Part shown: positions 17,069 through 24,877 of the stretch, piece by piece
How the letters are laid out: each line of letters begins with the position of its first letter
How positions within the stretch are numbered: position 1 is the first letter of the stretch
Assembly: GCA_017626045.1 (NCBI GenBank)
Contig: JAGAJP010000034.1
Coordinates: forward strand, 17,905 to 81,904
DNA length: 64,000 bases
Direction: 5' to 3'
Origin: Muribaculaceae bacterium
GTDB lineage: Bacteria > Bacteroidota > Bacteroidia > Bacteroidales > Muribaculaceae
The notes under the pieces: model-generated
What the model was told of the DNA's origin: nothing
Seen by the model: only the letters and a program-made list of their open reading frames with translations
Database searches by the model: none
Program-made: the position numbers and the translations under genes

Positions 17069-17926
17069 TCAGTATTCCGAAAAGAATGTGGGCCGGATAA
17101 GGATGCCGATTCGTAGCCGGTTGTGAAACTCCTTGTAGGCGAGAAGTCCTTCTCCGTAGCCGTTGTAATAGTCAAGAAATAGATATTGGTTGGAACTTTT
17201 GTGGATACGGAATCCTAACTGAATGTTGGTGTTCCAGTTCATGTTCCATCCCTGGCGCTTCACGAATGTGGCGCCGAGAGTAAACTTCCGGTCGTTGGTA
17301 TTGAGCTGGAATCCCATCTGGAATATTCCGCAGTATTTCAGGATATCCTTGTTGTTTACGCCGTCAACTATCGGAATCCAGTATTTGGCATGTACCGACA
17401 GCCAGTCGGTAACGTATGCGCTTCCGGCAAGAGAGATTTTGTTCCATGACCTTGACTGTATGCTGTCGCGGCCGTTGCTCTCATGCTCGACCATCAGGGT
17501 CATTTTGCAGGAATACCTGTCTTTTATGAAAAACGGTTTGCTCCATCCGATGCCCGGATTGAAGTTGAGGTCGCTCATGGGCATGGAGTTCTGGAAGATT
17601 TCCCAAAACACTTTCTGCGTGAAAAACAGATATATGTAGGTGCCCCAGGGTAGAGTGGCGTTGGTGAGTCGCTGTGAAATGGAAAGCTGGAACTTCACCC
17701 CGGAGTTGGTTGATGTCGGTCGGTGGAAGGGATCGGTCCCGACGGCGAAATAATTGTCTTTATATAGGCCGAAAAAGGGACCGATGTCCATGGCTTTTTT
17801 TATGGAGTCGGTATTTTCCGTCTCCCCTCGTTTCAGGAGGATTTGAGCTTGGGCACTTCCCGTGCCGATGGCGGCAAGGAAAATGAATGTCAGCGCTATT
17901 GTTATAGTGGAAAGTGTATTTCTCAT
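17069..17926 (-). CDS. pldA: Outer-membrane phospholipase A
   Basis: 285 aa with a signal peptide (cleavage near AQA27). A beta-barrel pattern runs through the protein, and the OMPLA active site is complete: His148 and Ser150 in EHESNGR, and Asn162 in SRSWNK, all in the right spacing. OMPLA dimerises with calcium in the outer membrane and hydrolyses phospholipids that reach the outer leaflet, restoring lipid asymmetry. The gene lies downstream of the OmpA lipoprotein on the same strand, separated by a hairpin, and no separate promoter was seen. Confidence 0.88.
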   Translation of the reverse strand: MRNTLSTITIALTFIFLAAIGTGSAQAQILLKRGETENTDSIKKAMDIGPFFGLYKDNYFAVGTDPFHRPTSTNSGVKFQLSISQRLTNATLPWGTYIYLFFTQKVFWEIFQNSMPMSDLNFNPGIGWSKPFFIKDRYSCKMTLMVEHESNGRDSIQSRSWNKISLAGSAYVTDWLSVHAKYWIPIVDGVNNKDILKYCGIFQMGFQLNTNDRKFTLGATFVKRQGWNMNWNTNIQLGFRIHKSSNQYLFLDYYNGYGEGLLAYKEFHNRLRIGILIRPTFFSEY

Positions 17927-17936
17927 AACTTAACGA

Positions 17937-17970
17937 CGTGCCGGAATGGATGTTGGGCCATTCCGGCACG
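17937..17970 (-). terminator. Hairpin between the OmpA lipoprotein gene and pldA
   Basis: Perfect 13-bp stem CGTGCCGGAATGG/CCATTCCGGCACG with an 8-base loop, 42 bases past the OmpA stop. The bases that follow on the minus strand are not a clear T run, so it may be an attenuator or mRNA-stabilising hairpin rather than a full terminator. Confidence 0.5.
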
Positions 17971-18011
17971 CTCTTAAGGTCTGTCTGTTAGTGCTGGATG
18001 ATTGAGTGAAA

Positions 18012-18698
18012 TTATTTCAGCTCACCGTTCTCAGCAGCTTTAACCATTTCATCGGAAGCGTAGATGTACACTTCTACACGACGGTTCTTTGCCTGTCCTT
18101 CTTTTGTGTCGTTGCTTGCCACATAGTCCTGCATCGGGAAACCCTTTGCCTGGATGCGGTTTGCTGCCACGCCCTTGGTCTCAAGGAATTTCTTTACGGA
18201 ATTGGCGCGTGCGTCAGCTACGCGTGTGTTGGCTTCCATAGAACCGGTGTTGTCGGTGTATCCGCCGATCACAGCGTTGGTCAGAGGATTCTGCTCGAGC
18301 GATTTTGCAAACTCGGTGAGTTCGGTCTGAGCGGCAGGCTGAATGGCTGATTTGCCTGTGGCGAAGAGAATGCCGCCCGGGAAAGTGACCTTGATTGCCT
18401 GGAGTCCGTTGATTTCTGTCTTTTCAACCTCAGCGTCCTTGAGTTCTGCCTCAAGTTTTTTCTGCTGGTTGTCCATATGCTTTCCGATAATCGCGCCGAC
18501 TGCTGTGCCTACGGCAGCGCCGGTGGCAGCTCCGATTGCGGCACCCTTGCCTTTGCCTATGAGGGCTCCGATGCCGGCTCCCAATGCTGCGCCGCTACCG
18601 CCTCCGATTGCTGCGCCTTTGCCGAGATTTGTGGTGTTGCATGCGGTTGCAAGCATCAGCATTGCAAGTGATCCGCAAAATAATGCCTTGATTTTCAT
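18012..18698 (-). CDS. OmpA family lipoprotein with glycine-zipper segment
   Basis: 228 aa. The lipobox ends at Cys20 (LMLATAC). Residues 26-75 are a Gly/Ala-rich glycine-zipper helix pair (GAAIGGGSGAALGAGIGALI and on). Residues about 95-215 form an OmpA C-terminal domain with the peptidoglycan-binding loop GYTDNTGSMEANTRVADARA and the late NRRVEVYI strand. YiaD-like proteins of this plan tether the envelope to peptidoglycan. It has its own well-formed promoter. Confidence 0.9.
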   Translation of the reverse strand: MKIKALFCGSLAMLMLATACNTTNLGKGAAIGGGSGAALGAGIGALIGKGKGAAIGAATGAAVGTAVGAIIGKHMDNQQKKLEAELKDAEVEKTEINGLQAIKVTFPGGILFATGKSAIQPAAQTELTEFAKSLEQNPLTNAVIGGYTDNTGSMEANTRVADARANSVKKFLETKGVAANRIQAKGFPMQDYVASNDTKEGQAKNRRVEVYIYASDEMVKAAENGELK

Positions 18699-18752
18699 CT
18701 GATTGTTTTGGTTATTGGTTTTGATTGTAAATTTGGGTTATAACTTATGATG

Positions 18753-18783
18753 CAAAATTAGCAACAAAATCTGATATCCCAAT
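18753..18783 (-). promoter_or_regulatory. Promoter of the OmpA lipoprotein gene
   Basis: Minus strand: ATTG (18780-18783), a 19-base spacer, then TAATTTTG (18753-18760), 55 bases before the start codon. Confidence 0.65.
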
Positions 18784-18900
18784 AATAATAACAATAAAAT
18801 TTGAGTTATGATTGTTAATACATAAGAAAACTTCATCTTTCGGCTTTCGGCGCCTCTCAGACGGGGTGTCATGTTTGTTGTTTTCTTTTGTATAGGTTTT

Positions 18901-20304
18901 ATGAGTGATTCAGCATCTTCGCAGCAGACTTCGGGCAATATGGAGCGGCTTCATGAATTGGCTCAGGCTCCCGTGGGTAGAATTCTGCTGAAATACAGCC
19001 TTCCCGCCGTGATCGGCACGGTTGTGATGGCTCTTTACAATATTATCGATTCCATCGTGATCGGACATGCCATCGATGACCCGAACGTTGTCGCCGGTAT
19101 TGCCGTGACTTTCCCTGTCCAGAACCTCGGGACGGCTTTCGGTATGCTTATCGGCGCCGGCGCCGCCACAAGGGTATCGATAGTTCTTGGTCAGAACGAC
19201 CGGCATCGCGCCGCCGTGATTCTCGGCAATTCAGTGCAGCTGACTCTGATCATAGGCGTGTTGTACACCTCTTTGTTCGCCATATTCCTGGAGCCGCTAC
19301 TCCGGCTCTTCGGCGCTTCCGACGCAAGTATGCCCTATGCCAGGGAATTCCTTATGTGGGTCCTCCCCGGTATGGTGCTGATGAATGTCACGTTTAGCTA
19401 CAACAATGTGATGCGCGCGTCCGGCTATCCCGGAAAGGCTATGTGGACCAACATGATCGGTGCCGGCTTGAACTCCATTCTCGCCCCCCTCTTCCTCTTC
19501 GGATTCGGCTGGGGCATCAAGGGCGCGGCTATCGCCACCGATATCTCGATGGTGGTGACCGCTGTGTTTGTGATGCAGCATTTCTTCCGTAAGTCCAGCA
19601 CACTGCATTTCGAGAGAGGCACTTTCAAGTTTGACTGGCGTGTGATTACTTCGATATTATATATCGGTATGTCGCCATTCCTTATCAACATTGCCGGCAG
19701 TTGTATCAATGCGGTCATCAACAATTCGCTCGTCAGCTATGGCGGCGACAATGCAGTGGCTGCTGTAGTGGTGTTCAACCGTTTTGTCACTGTGTTCGTC
19801 TTTGTGGTAATCGGTATTTGTCAGGGAATGCAGCCGATTCTGGGCTATAATTACGGGTCGGGAAACTATGGCAGGCTGTTCCGCACTCTTTTCCTCGCCG
19901 CTGTCTCTGGATTCGTCATCACTACGGCGGGCGCCCTTATCGGAGCCACCAATGCCGAGGTTATAGCAAAAATGTTTATGCAGGATCCCGACCAGATAGC
20001 GTCGGCGGTAAACTGTCTGCACATCACTACCGTGGGATTCTGGCTTGTGGGCTTCCAGATAGTGGCGACCAATTATTTCCAGTCCCTTGGCATGGCGGCG
20101 AAGTCGATTTTCCTTTCGCTTACGCGTCAGGTTATCTTCATGATTCCCGCTCTGCTGGTGCTCCCTCGCTTTTTCGGTCTTGACGGAGTGTGGGCGTGTT
20201 TCCCCATCGGCGACGTGCTCTCCACTATCGTCGCCGCTTTTATGTTGACTTGGCAGATTCGGTCGCTGAAAATGAAATCCAAAGGGATGGACTCTAAATC
20301 ATGA
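18901..20304 (+). CDS. MATE family efflux transporter
   Basis: 467 aa from the start MSDSASSQQTSGNMERL; an ATG 30 bases upstream only adds a short hydrophobic leader. Twelve predicted membrane segments are arranged as two six-helix halves. The opening pattern PVGRILLKYSLPAVIGTVVM and the YNIIDSIVIG segment are typical of the NorM/DinF-type MATE superfamily. These exporters use Na+ or H+ gradients to expel cationic drugs or metabolites across the inner membrane. Six bases separate its stop from the next gene, so the pair is probably cotranscribed. Substrate unknown. Confidence 0.88.
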   Translation: MSDSASSQQTSGNMERLHELAQAPVGRILLKYSLPAVIGTVVMALYNIIDSIVIGHAIDDPNVVAGIAVTFPVQNLGTAFGMLIGAGAATRVSIVLGQNDRHRAAVILGNSVQLTLIIGVLYTSLFAIFLEPLLRLFGASDASMPYAREFLMWVLPGMVLMNVTFSYNNVMRASGYPGKAMWTNMIGAGLNSILAPLFLFGFGWGIKGAAIATDISMVVTAVFVMQHFFRKSSTLHFERGTFKFDWRVITSILYIGMSPFLINIAGSCINAVINNSLVSYGGDNAVAAVVVFNRFVTVFVFVVIGICQGMQPILGYNYGSGNYGRLFRTLFLAAVSGFVITTAGALIGATNAEVIAKMFMQDPDQIASAVNCLHITTVGFWLVGFQIVATNYFQSLGMAAKSIFLSLTRQVIFMIPALLVLPRFFGLDGVWACFPIGDVLSTIVAAFMLTWQIRSLKMKSKGMDSKS

Positions 20305-20310
20305 TGCTAA

Positions 20311-21528
20311 ATGACTCTGAAGACTTATCATGATATACTTGAATATATAGGCAATATCATCCGCGACACCGGATGGGAAGGCCATCTATACGCTGTAGGA
20401 GGATGTGTTAGAGACGAGTTTCTCGGCAGCGAGATCCATGATGTGGATATCGCCGTGGATCTTCCCGGAGGAGGCGTGGATTTTGCCTCATGGCTCATCA
20501 AGCGGCGGAAGGTGACGGGGCGCCCGGTGTTTTTCAGGAAGTTCGGTACAGCAAGGATTCGTCTCCGGCGATTCCCGGACCAGGAAATAGAACTCGTCCA
20601 GACTCGCGCCGAGAAATATACCGACCGCACGAGCCGGTGTCCCGAAGTGGTGAGCGGCGATATACGCGATGACTGCTTTCGCCGCGACTTTACGGTCAAT
20701 ACCCTCTATCGCAACATCTCCACCGGAGAGGTGCTCGACCTTACGGGCAGGGCTTTCAGCGACATTCGCGATGGTGTGCTCCGAACTCCGCTTGACCCGT
20801 ACGAGACTTTCGACGACGATCCGGTGAGGATCCTTCGATGTCTGCGTTTCGCCGCGAGGTTCGACTGGACTATCGACCCCGCCGTTATGGAGGCATTGCG
20901 CAAGAGCGTCGGGCGTCTTACGATTGTGTCGCGCGAGAGATGGAACGCGGAGTTCACTAAGATGCTGCTTGGCAGAAACGTAAGGAAGTCGCTGGGAGTC
21001 CTTAACGAAATCGGGGGACTCCGCCTCATGAACGGGACTATGCGCGAGATGGCGGATAAGCGTCCGTTTCCCGATACTCCGACGCTTCTTGAGTCGGCTC
21101 TTGAGGCTGTGGCGAAACTGGATGATGAGGGGGTCATGGATCCCGCTCTTCGTTTCGCGGCGTTTTTCGGCAATATGGGGATGCTGCGCACCGGCGTCGT
21201 GGATCGCTTCGGTGAACTGCGCTATCCTCGCCACGAGCATACCGGAGCCCTCATGGCAACACGCAATCTGCGCCGAATGGGGGTGGAAGAGGGAATCGCG
21301 AGCAAGGCGGCTGCCATCATCAACGGCAGAGGCGAGGAAAGGATGCGGCAGGAACGGAAGCAGCGAATGCAGCGTCATAAAGAGGAACAGATGCGTCAGC
21401 AGGCCGCCAGTCGCGAGAAAAAGCGCGAGAAGGCGCTACGCCATCAGGCTATGCTTTCGGAGCATGTGCGCCGGCGTCGTAGAAAGCCTGTCAAGACACC
21501 CGGACAGAATCAGAGTCCTAAAGACTGA
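20311..21528 (+). CDS. CCA-adding/poly(A) polymerase-like nucleotidyltransferase
   Basis: 405 aa. The class II nucleotidyltransferase head has the GG motif (YAVGGCVRDEFLG), the catalytic Asp pair (IHDVDIAVD) and the template block RDFTVNTLYRN. The RNA-binding helix region (DDPVRILRCLRFAARFDW) follows. The middle lacks an HD phosphohydrolase signature. The last 70 residues are a highly basic Arg/Lys/Gln tail (KQRMQRHKEEQMRQQ) not usual for CCA enzymes. It could be tRNA CCA-adding or a poly(A) polymerase; the tail favours RNA binding but does not decide. Its 3' end overlaps neuA by 19 bases in convergent orientation. Confidence 0.75.
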   Translation: MTLKTYHDILEYIGNIIRDTGWEGHLYAVGGCVRDEFLGSEIHDVDIAVDLPGGGVDFASWLIKRRKVTGRPVFFRKFGTARIRLRRFPDQEIELVQTRAEKYTDRTSRCPEVVSGDIRDDCFRRDFTVNTLYRNISTGEVLDLTGRAFSDIRDGVLRTPLDPYETFDDDPVRILRCLRFAARFDWTIDPAVMEALRKSVGRLTIVSRERWNAEFTKMLLGRNVRKSLGVLNEIGGLRLMNGTMREMADKRPFPDTPTLLESALEAVAKLDDEGVMDPALRFAAFFGNMGMLRTGVVDRFGELRYPRHEHTGALMATRNLRRMGVEEGIASKAAAIINGRGEERMRQERKQRMQRHKEEQMRQQAASREKKREKALRHQAMLSEHVRRRRRKPVKTPGQNQSPKD

Positions 21529-22202
21529 GCGGCTTGCTCCGCGCGTGCCCAGTCGGCGGGCGTGTCGAGGTCTACCGATCTTTCAGCCGGCATCACATAC
21601 GGACGTCTGACCGGAAATTCCGACATGGGCATCCGGCGCAGGGACTCAGCTTTCATCACATATACAGCTCCATTGTATTCCCACACTTTGGGTGCGTCCT
21701 GACGGCGCGTGTAGTGCCCGTCGCCCTTGCTGATGTGGAGGTTCCCCTCGCTGTCGGTCTCGAATGCGTTGTAGTAGGGATTGGTGGCGGCCTCGCAAAC
21801 GCTTACCACCATGTCGGTCTCCGGTGTCCAGAGCGCGATCGCCTCCCTTATGTCAGAGACTGTGCGTAGGGGAGAGGTCGTCTGCAGCAGTACCACAAGG
21901 TCGTAGTCGTCCCCTTTTTCTCCATACCATTCGAGGGCGTGGAGTATCACTCCATAACTTCCGGCTGTGTCTGTGGCGAGATGGGCGGGACGCTTGAACG
22001 GAACCTTCAGCCCATAGTCTTCCACAGTTTTCATTATCTCGTCGGAGTCCGTGCTTACGCAGATGTCGCAGTCGTCGGCGCCTGCCGCTCTTGCCTGGTC
22101 TATGGCGTGGCAGATCAGTGGCTTCCCCATGAAGGGCTTGATGTTTTTGCCGGGTATCCCCTTGCTCCCGCCACGTGCGGGTATGAGATATAGGATTTTC
22201 AT
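21510..22202 (-). CDS. neuA: CMP-N-acetylneuraminate (nonulosonate) cytidylyltransferase
   Basis: 230 aa. The P-loop-like start LIPARGGSKGIPGKNIKPF, STDSDEI, LLQTTSPLRT and the terminal DLDTPADW block are those of NeuA-type enzymes, which activate sialic or related acids to CMP-sugars in the cytoplasm. It is the last gene of the neuB-neuC-neuA run, with 37 bases between it and neuC. The sugar is probably N-acetylneuraminate, because the upstream epimerase is NeuC-like and no legionaminic or pseudaminic acid genes are beside it; that part is inference. Confidence 0.88.
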   Translation of the reverse strand: MKILYLIPARGGSKGIPGKNIKPFMGKPLICHAIDQARAAGADDCDICVSTDSDEIMKTVEDYGLKVPFKRPAHLATDTAGSYGVILHALEWYGEKGDDYDLVVLLQTTSPLRTVSDIREAIALWTPETDMVVSVCEAATNPYYNAFETDSEGNLHISKGDGHYTRRQDAPKVWEYNGAVYVMKAESLRRMPMSEFPVRRPYVMPAERSVDLDTPADWARAEQAAQSLGL

Positions 22203-22239
22203 GTGTATGCGTGTTTTTAAAACAAAGAAAGCAAATACC

Positions 22240-23364
22240 TTAAAAGTGCTTATGTCTGGTCGCGAGCATCTCGGTGATGGCTTTTGTCATCAATGCCGGC
22301 GTGCCTGACTTTTCATAGGGGTTTTCGCCTTTGGCGGCTATAGCCTTTACATCAGGACCGACTATGGCGGCAAGTCCTTTGGCTATCGACTCTCTGTCAT
22401 GGTCGCAGTGGATCACGCTCTGCGCGTGTTCCCGCCCTTTCTGCCTTATGCCGATGTCGAGTGTCGGAACCCGCAGGGAGGCTGTCTCCACTATTCCTCC
22501 GGAACTGTTGCCGATCACGCCTTCCGACATCGCTGCCGCGGAGAGGTATCTACGCATTCCGAGTGAAGGTCGCAGGATTATCTTCCCGGGATGTCGGTCT
22601 GCGAACTGTTTCAGCATTTCTATTTGCGGTGTGGGGTCAACGTCGTTGTTGGGGTAGGTGAGTATTGCGCCGAAATCGGGCGAGGAGGCGAGAAAACTGT
22701 CGAGCCCCTGAAGAAACTCTTCCATTTGGGCTTTCGGACTTTTTTTGTCAAGGGTGGCGGCATGAAGGGTGCCTGTGAAATATCTTTTCGGCAGAGGCTC
22801 CCCTATGGATTCCTCCAGTTCACGGCGTGTCATGAGTTGCTGATGAAGGGCGTTGTATACGCCGAGCGCTCCCGTCACGCAGATGTCGTCGCCGGCTATC
22901 CCCATGCGTTTCAGCCTTTCTCCACAGGCTTCGGTCTCCGGCAGATGCAGGCTGGCGAGCTGCGTTATGGCGTTGCGAATGGAATTGTCGATGGCGCCTT
23001 CCGACACTGTGCCTCCCGCGATGTGGGTTACAGGGACACCACACATCACTGCCGCTGACGCCACTGCGAGCATCTCGTAGCGGTCGCCGAGGATAATGAT
23101 TGTGTTAGGGCGGTCCTTTCGCATAGCCTCGCCGTAGGCACTTGCGGTGGCGGCGAAAGTCTCGCATGCCGAGGTCTTCGCCGTGTGCAGTTTCACCGGC
23201 TTTTCTCCCGATGCCTCTATTTCGGATACTGTCATTCCCATTTCCGGAAGCAGGTGCATGTTTGAGGCGTAGACGGTGTATGGGATTCCCTGTCTTCGCA
23301 GTTCGGCGGCGAGCGGCGTGAGCAGCCCCCAGTCGGCGCGTGTGGATGAGGCTATGGCTATCAT
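22240..23364 (-). CDS. neuC: UDP-N-acetylglucosamine 2-epimerase (hydrolysing), NeuC-like
   Basis: 374 aa from MIAIASSTRADWGLL; the ATG overlaps the neuB stop by 4 bases (ATGA). NeuC hydrolyses UDP-GlcNAc with inversion to give ManNAc and UDP. Seen: the RADWGLLTPL start, GDRYEML, the AGGTVSEGAIDNSIRNAIT block, the C-terminal IGNSSGGIVETASL nucleotide-binding block, and DIGIRQKGR. The block that usually reads GGE has GGT here, which could matter for the active site. A related hydrolysing epimerase for another nucleotide sugar cannot be excluded. Confidence 0.85.
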   Translation of the reverse strand: MIAIASSTRADWGLLTPLAAELRRQGIPYTVYASNMHLLPEMGMTVSEIEASGEKPVKLHTAKTSACETFAATASAYGEAMRKDRPNTIIILGDRYEMLAVASAAVMCGVPVTHIAGGTVSEGAIDNSIRNAITQLASLHLPETEACGERLKRMGIAGDDICVTGALGVYNALHQQLMTRRELEESIGEPLPKRYFTGTLHAATLDKKSPKAQMEEFLQGLDSFLASSPDFGAILTYPNNDVDPTPQIEMLKQFADRHPGKIILRPSLGMRRYLSAAAMSEGVIGNSSGGIVETASLRVPTLDIGIRQKGREHAQSVIHCDHDRESIAKGLAAIVGPDVKAIAAKGENPYEKSGTPALMTKAITEMLATRHKHF

Positions 23365-24392
23365 AGTTCTATTAGTTCGTCGGGTGCGAAATCGCGGATG
23401 GCTGGGCTGCCTATGGCATCGTCCCATCGCATTGGCGACACTCCGTTGCCCGGCCGTTTGGCATATATGTTGTCTTCTGCCAGAAGTTCACCTTTCTTGA
23501 TGTGCCGGGTGGCGACGATGCTTTTCCTTGCTATCTCCATGTTCGGACGCTCGGAGTCGGTCACGTGCTTCACTCCGTCGCCGAGGGCTGTCTCCACATG
23601 TCTTATGCCTTCCACCATCGCCTTTAGTTCGTCAGGCTCGAGCGAGGCTTTGTGGTCCGGACCATGCATGTCTCGGGAGAGGGTGAAGTGCTTTTCTATC
23701 ACGCAGGCGCCGAGTGCGGCGGCGGCGATTGGAATCTCGATGCCGAGGGAGTGGTCGCTGAATCCGGTCTTCACTCCGAGCCGCTCCGCAATTGTCAGCA
23801 TGGCGCGCAGGTTGATGTCGGCGTAAGGGGTCGGATACTGGGTGTTGCAGTGAAGCACCGTGATGTCTTCCCGGGAGAGCGTCGGGCGGAAGCCGGCGGG
23901 TGTAGAGGGGTGCGTGCCGGTCAGTATCTCGATTGCCGTCTCTATTTCTTCTATGGTAGACATTCCGCTCGACATTATCACCGGTATCCCTTTCGCGGCT
24001 ATGCGCCGCAGATAGGGGAGATTGGTGATTTCGCCTGAGGGAATCTTGAAATAGTCCTGTCCCAAGTCTGCAAGCAGGTCGATTGATGTAAGGTCAAACG
24101 GGGTCGACATGAACCCTATACCTTTTTCACTGCAGTAGTCGCGGAGCGACTCGTATGCTGAGAGTGGGAGATGTATCTTCCGGCACATCTCGAGCTGAGA
24201 CTCCTCGACGCCGGTGTTTTCTTTCTGATATTCAGCCTGGGGCGCGAATTCCGATATCACCAGCTCCGGCACTGCCGTCTGGAATTTGACATAGTCGGCG
24301 CCGGCGGCTTTGGCAGCGTCTATCATTTTTTTTGCCGTTGCGAAGTCTCCGTTGTGGTTCACTCCGGCTTCTGCTATTATTATGCTTTTCAT
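23361..24392 (-). CDS. neuB: N-acetylneuraminate synthase
   Basis: 343 aa from MKSIIIAEAGVNHNG; upstream codons in frame lack family similarity. The TIM barrel contains the AEAGVNHNGD start, KFQTAVPELV, YFKIPSGE, MSSGMST, LHCNTQYPTP and the metal-binding HSLG/EKHFTL region. A C-terminal antifreeze-like SAF domain holds RPGNGVSP. It condenses ManNAc (or a related hexosamine) with phosphoenolpyruvate to form a nine-carbon acid. First gene of the neuBCA operon, with a strong promoter. Confidence 0.92.
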   Translation of the reverse strand: MKSIIIAEAGVNHNGDFATAKKMIDAAKAAGADYVKFQTAVPELVISEFAPQAEYQKENTGVEESQLEMCRKIHLPLSAYESLRDYCSEKGIGFMSTPFDLTSIDLLADLGQDYFKIPSGEITNLPYLRRIAAKGIPVIMSSGMSTIEEIETAIEILTGTHPSTPAGFRPTLSREDITVLHCNTQYPTPYADINLRAMLTIAERLGVKTGFSDHSLGIEIPIAAAALGACVIEKHFTLSRDMHGPDHKASLEPDELKAMVEGIRHVETALGDGVKHVTDSERPNMEIARKSIVATRHIKKGELLAEDNIYAKRPGNGVSPMRWDDAIGSPAIRDFAPDELIEL

Positions 24393-24406
24393 TTCGTGTT
24401 GTTCTA

Positions 24407-24422
24407 TTAGATGGACTCTTAG
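24407..24422 (+). repeat. Dispersed 16-bp repeat TTAGATGGACTCTTAG, copy 1
   Basis: Lies in the 5' leader of neuB. The same 16 bases occur at 31676-31691, and 15 of them at 61729-61743, all in the plus orientation and outside coding sequence (copy 2 includes a stop codon). Confidence 0.7.
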
Positions 24423-24434
24423 ACGTTCATCAGA

Positions 24435-24466
24435 CAAAATTAGCCAGAATACCTCAATATCCCAAA
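24435..24466 (-). promoter_or_regulatory. Promoter of neuBCA
   Basis: Minus strand TTTG (24463-24466), a 20-base spacer, then TAATTTTG (24435-24442). It is 43 bases before the neuB start, and copy 1 of the dispersed repeat lies in the transcribed leader. Confidence 0.8.
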
Positions 24467-24533
24467 TTTAAGCCGATGTTTTTACGCGAAAATGCAGCGC
24501 ACATAATTTTTATTGCAATTTTTTATGTAAAAA

Positions 24534-24565
24534 TTTGGTGGTGTCAAAAAAAAGCAGTAATTTTG
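24534..24565 (+). promoter_or_regulatory. Promoter of tRNA-Pro
   Basis: TTTG (24534-24537), a 20-base spacer, then TAATTTTG (24558-24565). Divergent from the neuB promoter; the tRNA begins 120 bases downstream. Confidence 0.7.
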
Positions 24566-24685
24566 CATCGCTTTAGCAGGGAACCCCCGCCTCACGGCGA
24601 TTGATATCCGCTCCTGCCGGAATAGGAGCCTCTTCCCCCAGAAGATGTTTCCGAATGGATATCGGTTGGTTCCAGCTTAGCCGCT

Positions 24686-24760
24686 CGGGGTGTAGCTCAG
24701 TCCGGTTAGAGTGTGCGTCTGGGGGGCGTGAGGTCGCAAGTTCGAATCTTGTCACCCCGA
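24686..24760 (+). tRNA. tRNA-Pro (anticodon GGG)
   Basis: 75-nt cloverleaf: acceptor CGGGGTG/CACCCCG, D arm GCTCAGTCCGGTTAGAGT, anticodon loop CTGGGGG with GGG at 34-36, T arm GCAAGTTCGAATCTTGT, discriminator A. The anticodon stem (TGCGT/GCGTG) relies on three G-T pairs, so it is weaker than usual. CCA is not encoded. Confidence 0.92.
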
Positions 24761-24765
24761 CTAAG

Positions 24766-24793
24766 GGTCATCTGGTTGCAGATGACCTTTTTT
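24766..24793 (+). terminator. Rho-independent terminator after tRNA-Pro
   Basis: Stem GGTCATCT/AGATGACC, a 6-base loop, then six T. It begins six bases after the tRNA. Confidence 0.88.
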
Positions 24794-24806
24794 GTTGCTT
24801 CTTATG

Positions 24807-24837
24807 TTGCCATTGTCCGTATTTTTTATTAAATTTG
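24807..24837 (+). promoter_or_regulatory. Promoter of the uxuA operon
   Basis: TTG (24807-24809), a 20-base spacer, then TAAATTTG (24830-24837), 40 bases before the uxuA start. Confidence 0.65.
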
Positions 24838-24877
24838 CATTCCGGCAATCCCGGATTATGTAAACCTAAATTCAATT

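Noticed and set aside
18738..18938. Hydrophobic minus-strand frame between the OmpA lipoprotein and the MATE gene
   Set aside because: The hydrophobic run comes from an AT-rich promoter region that contains the OmpA promoter; it probably is not a gene.
20285..20299. ATGGACTCTAAATC near the end of the MATE gene, resembling the dispersed TTAGATGGACTCTTAG repeat
   Set aside because: It matches over only nine or ten bases and encodes the protein end MDSKS, so chance is enough.
20488..21378. 296-codon minus-strand frame opposite the CCA-like gene
   Set aside because: It is antisense to a gene with clear motifs and has no recognisable domain.
24573..24755. Minus-strand frame over tRNA-Pro
   Set aside because: It is the antisense of the tRNA and its leader.
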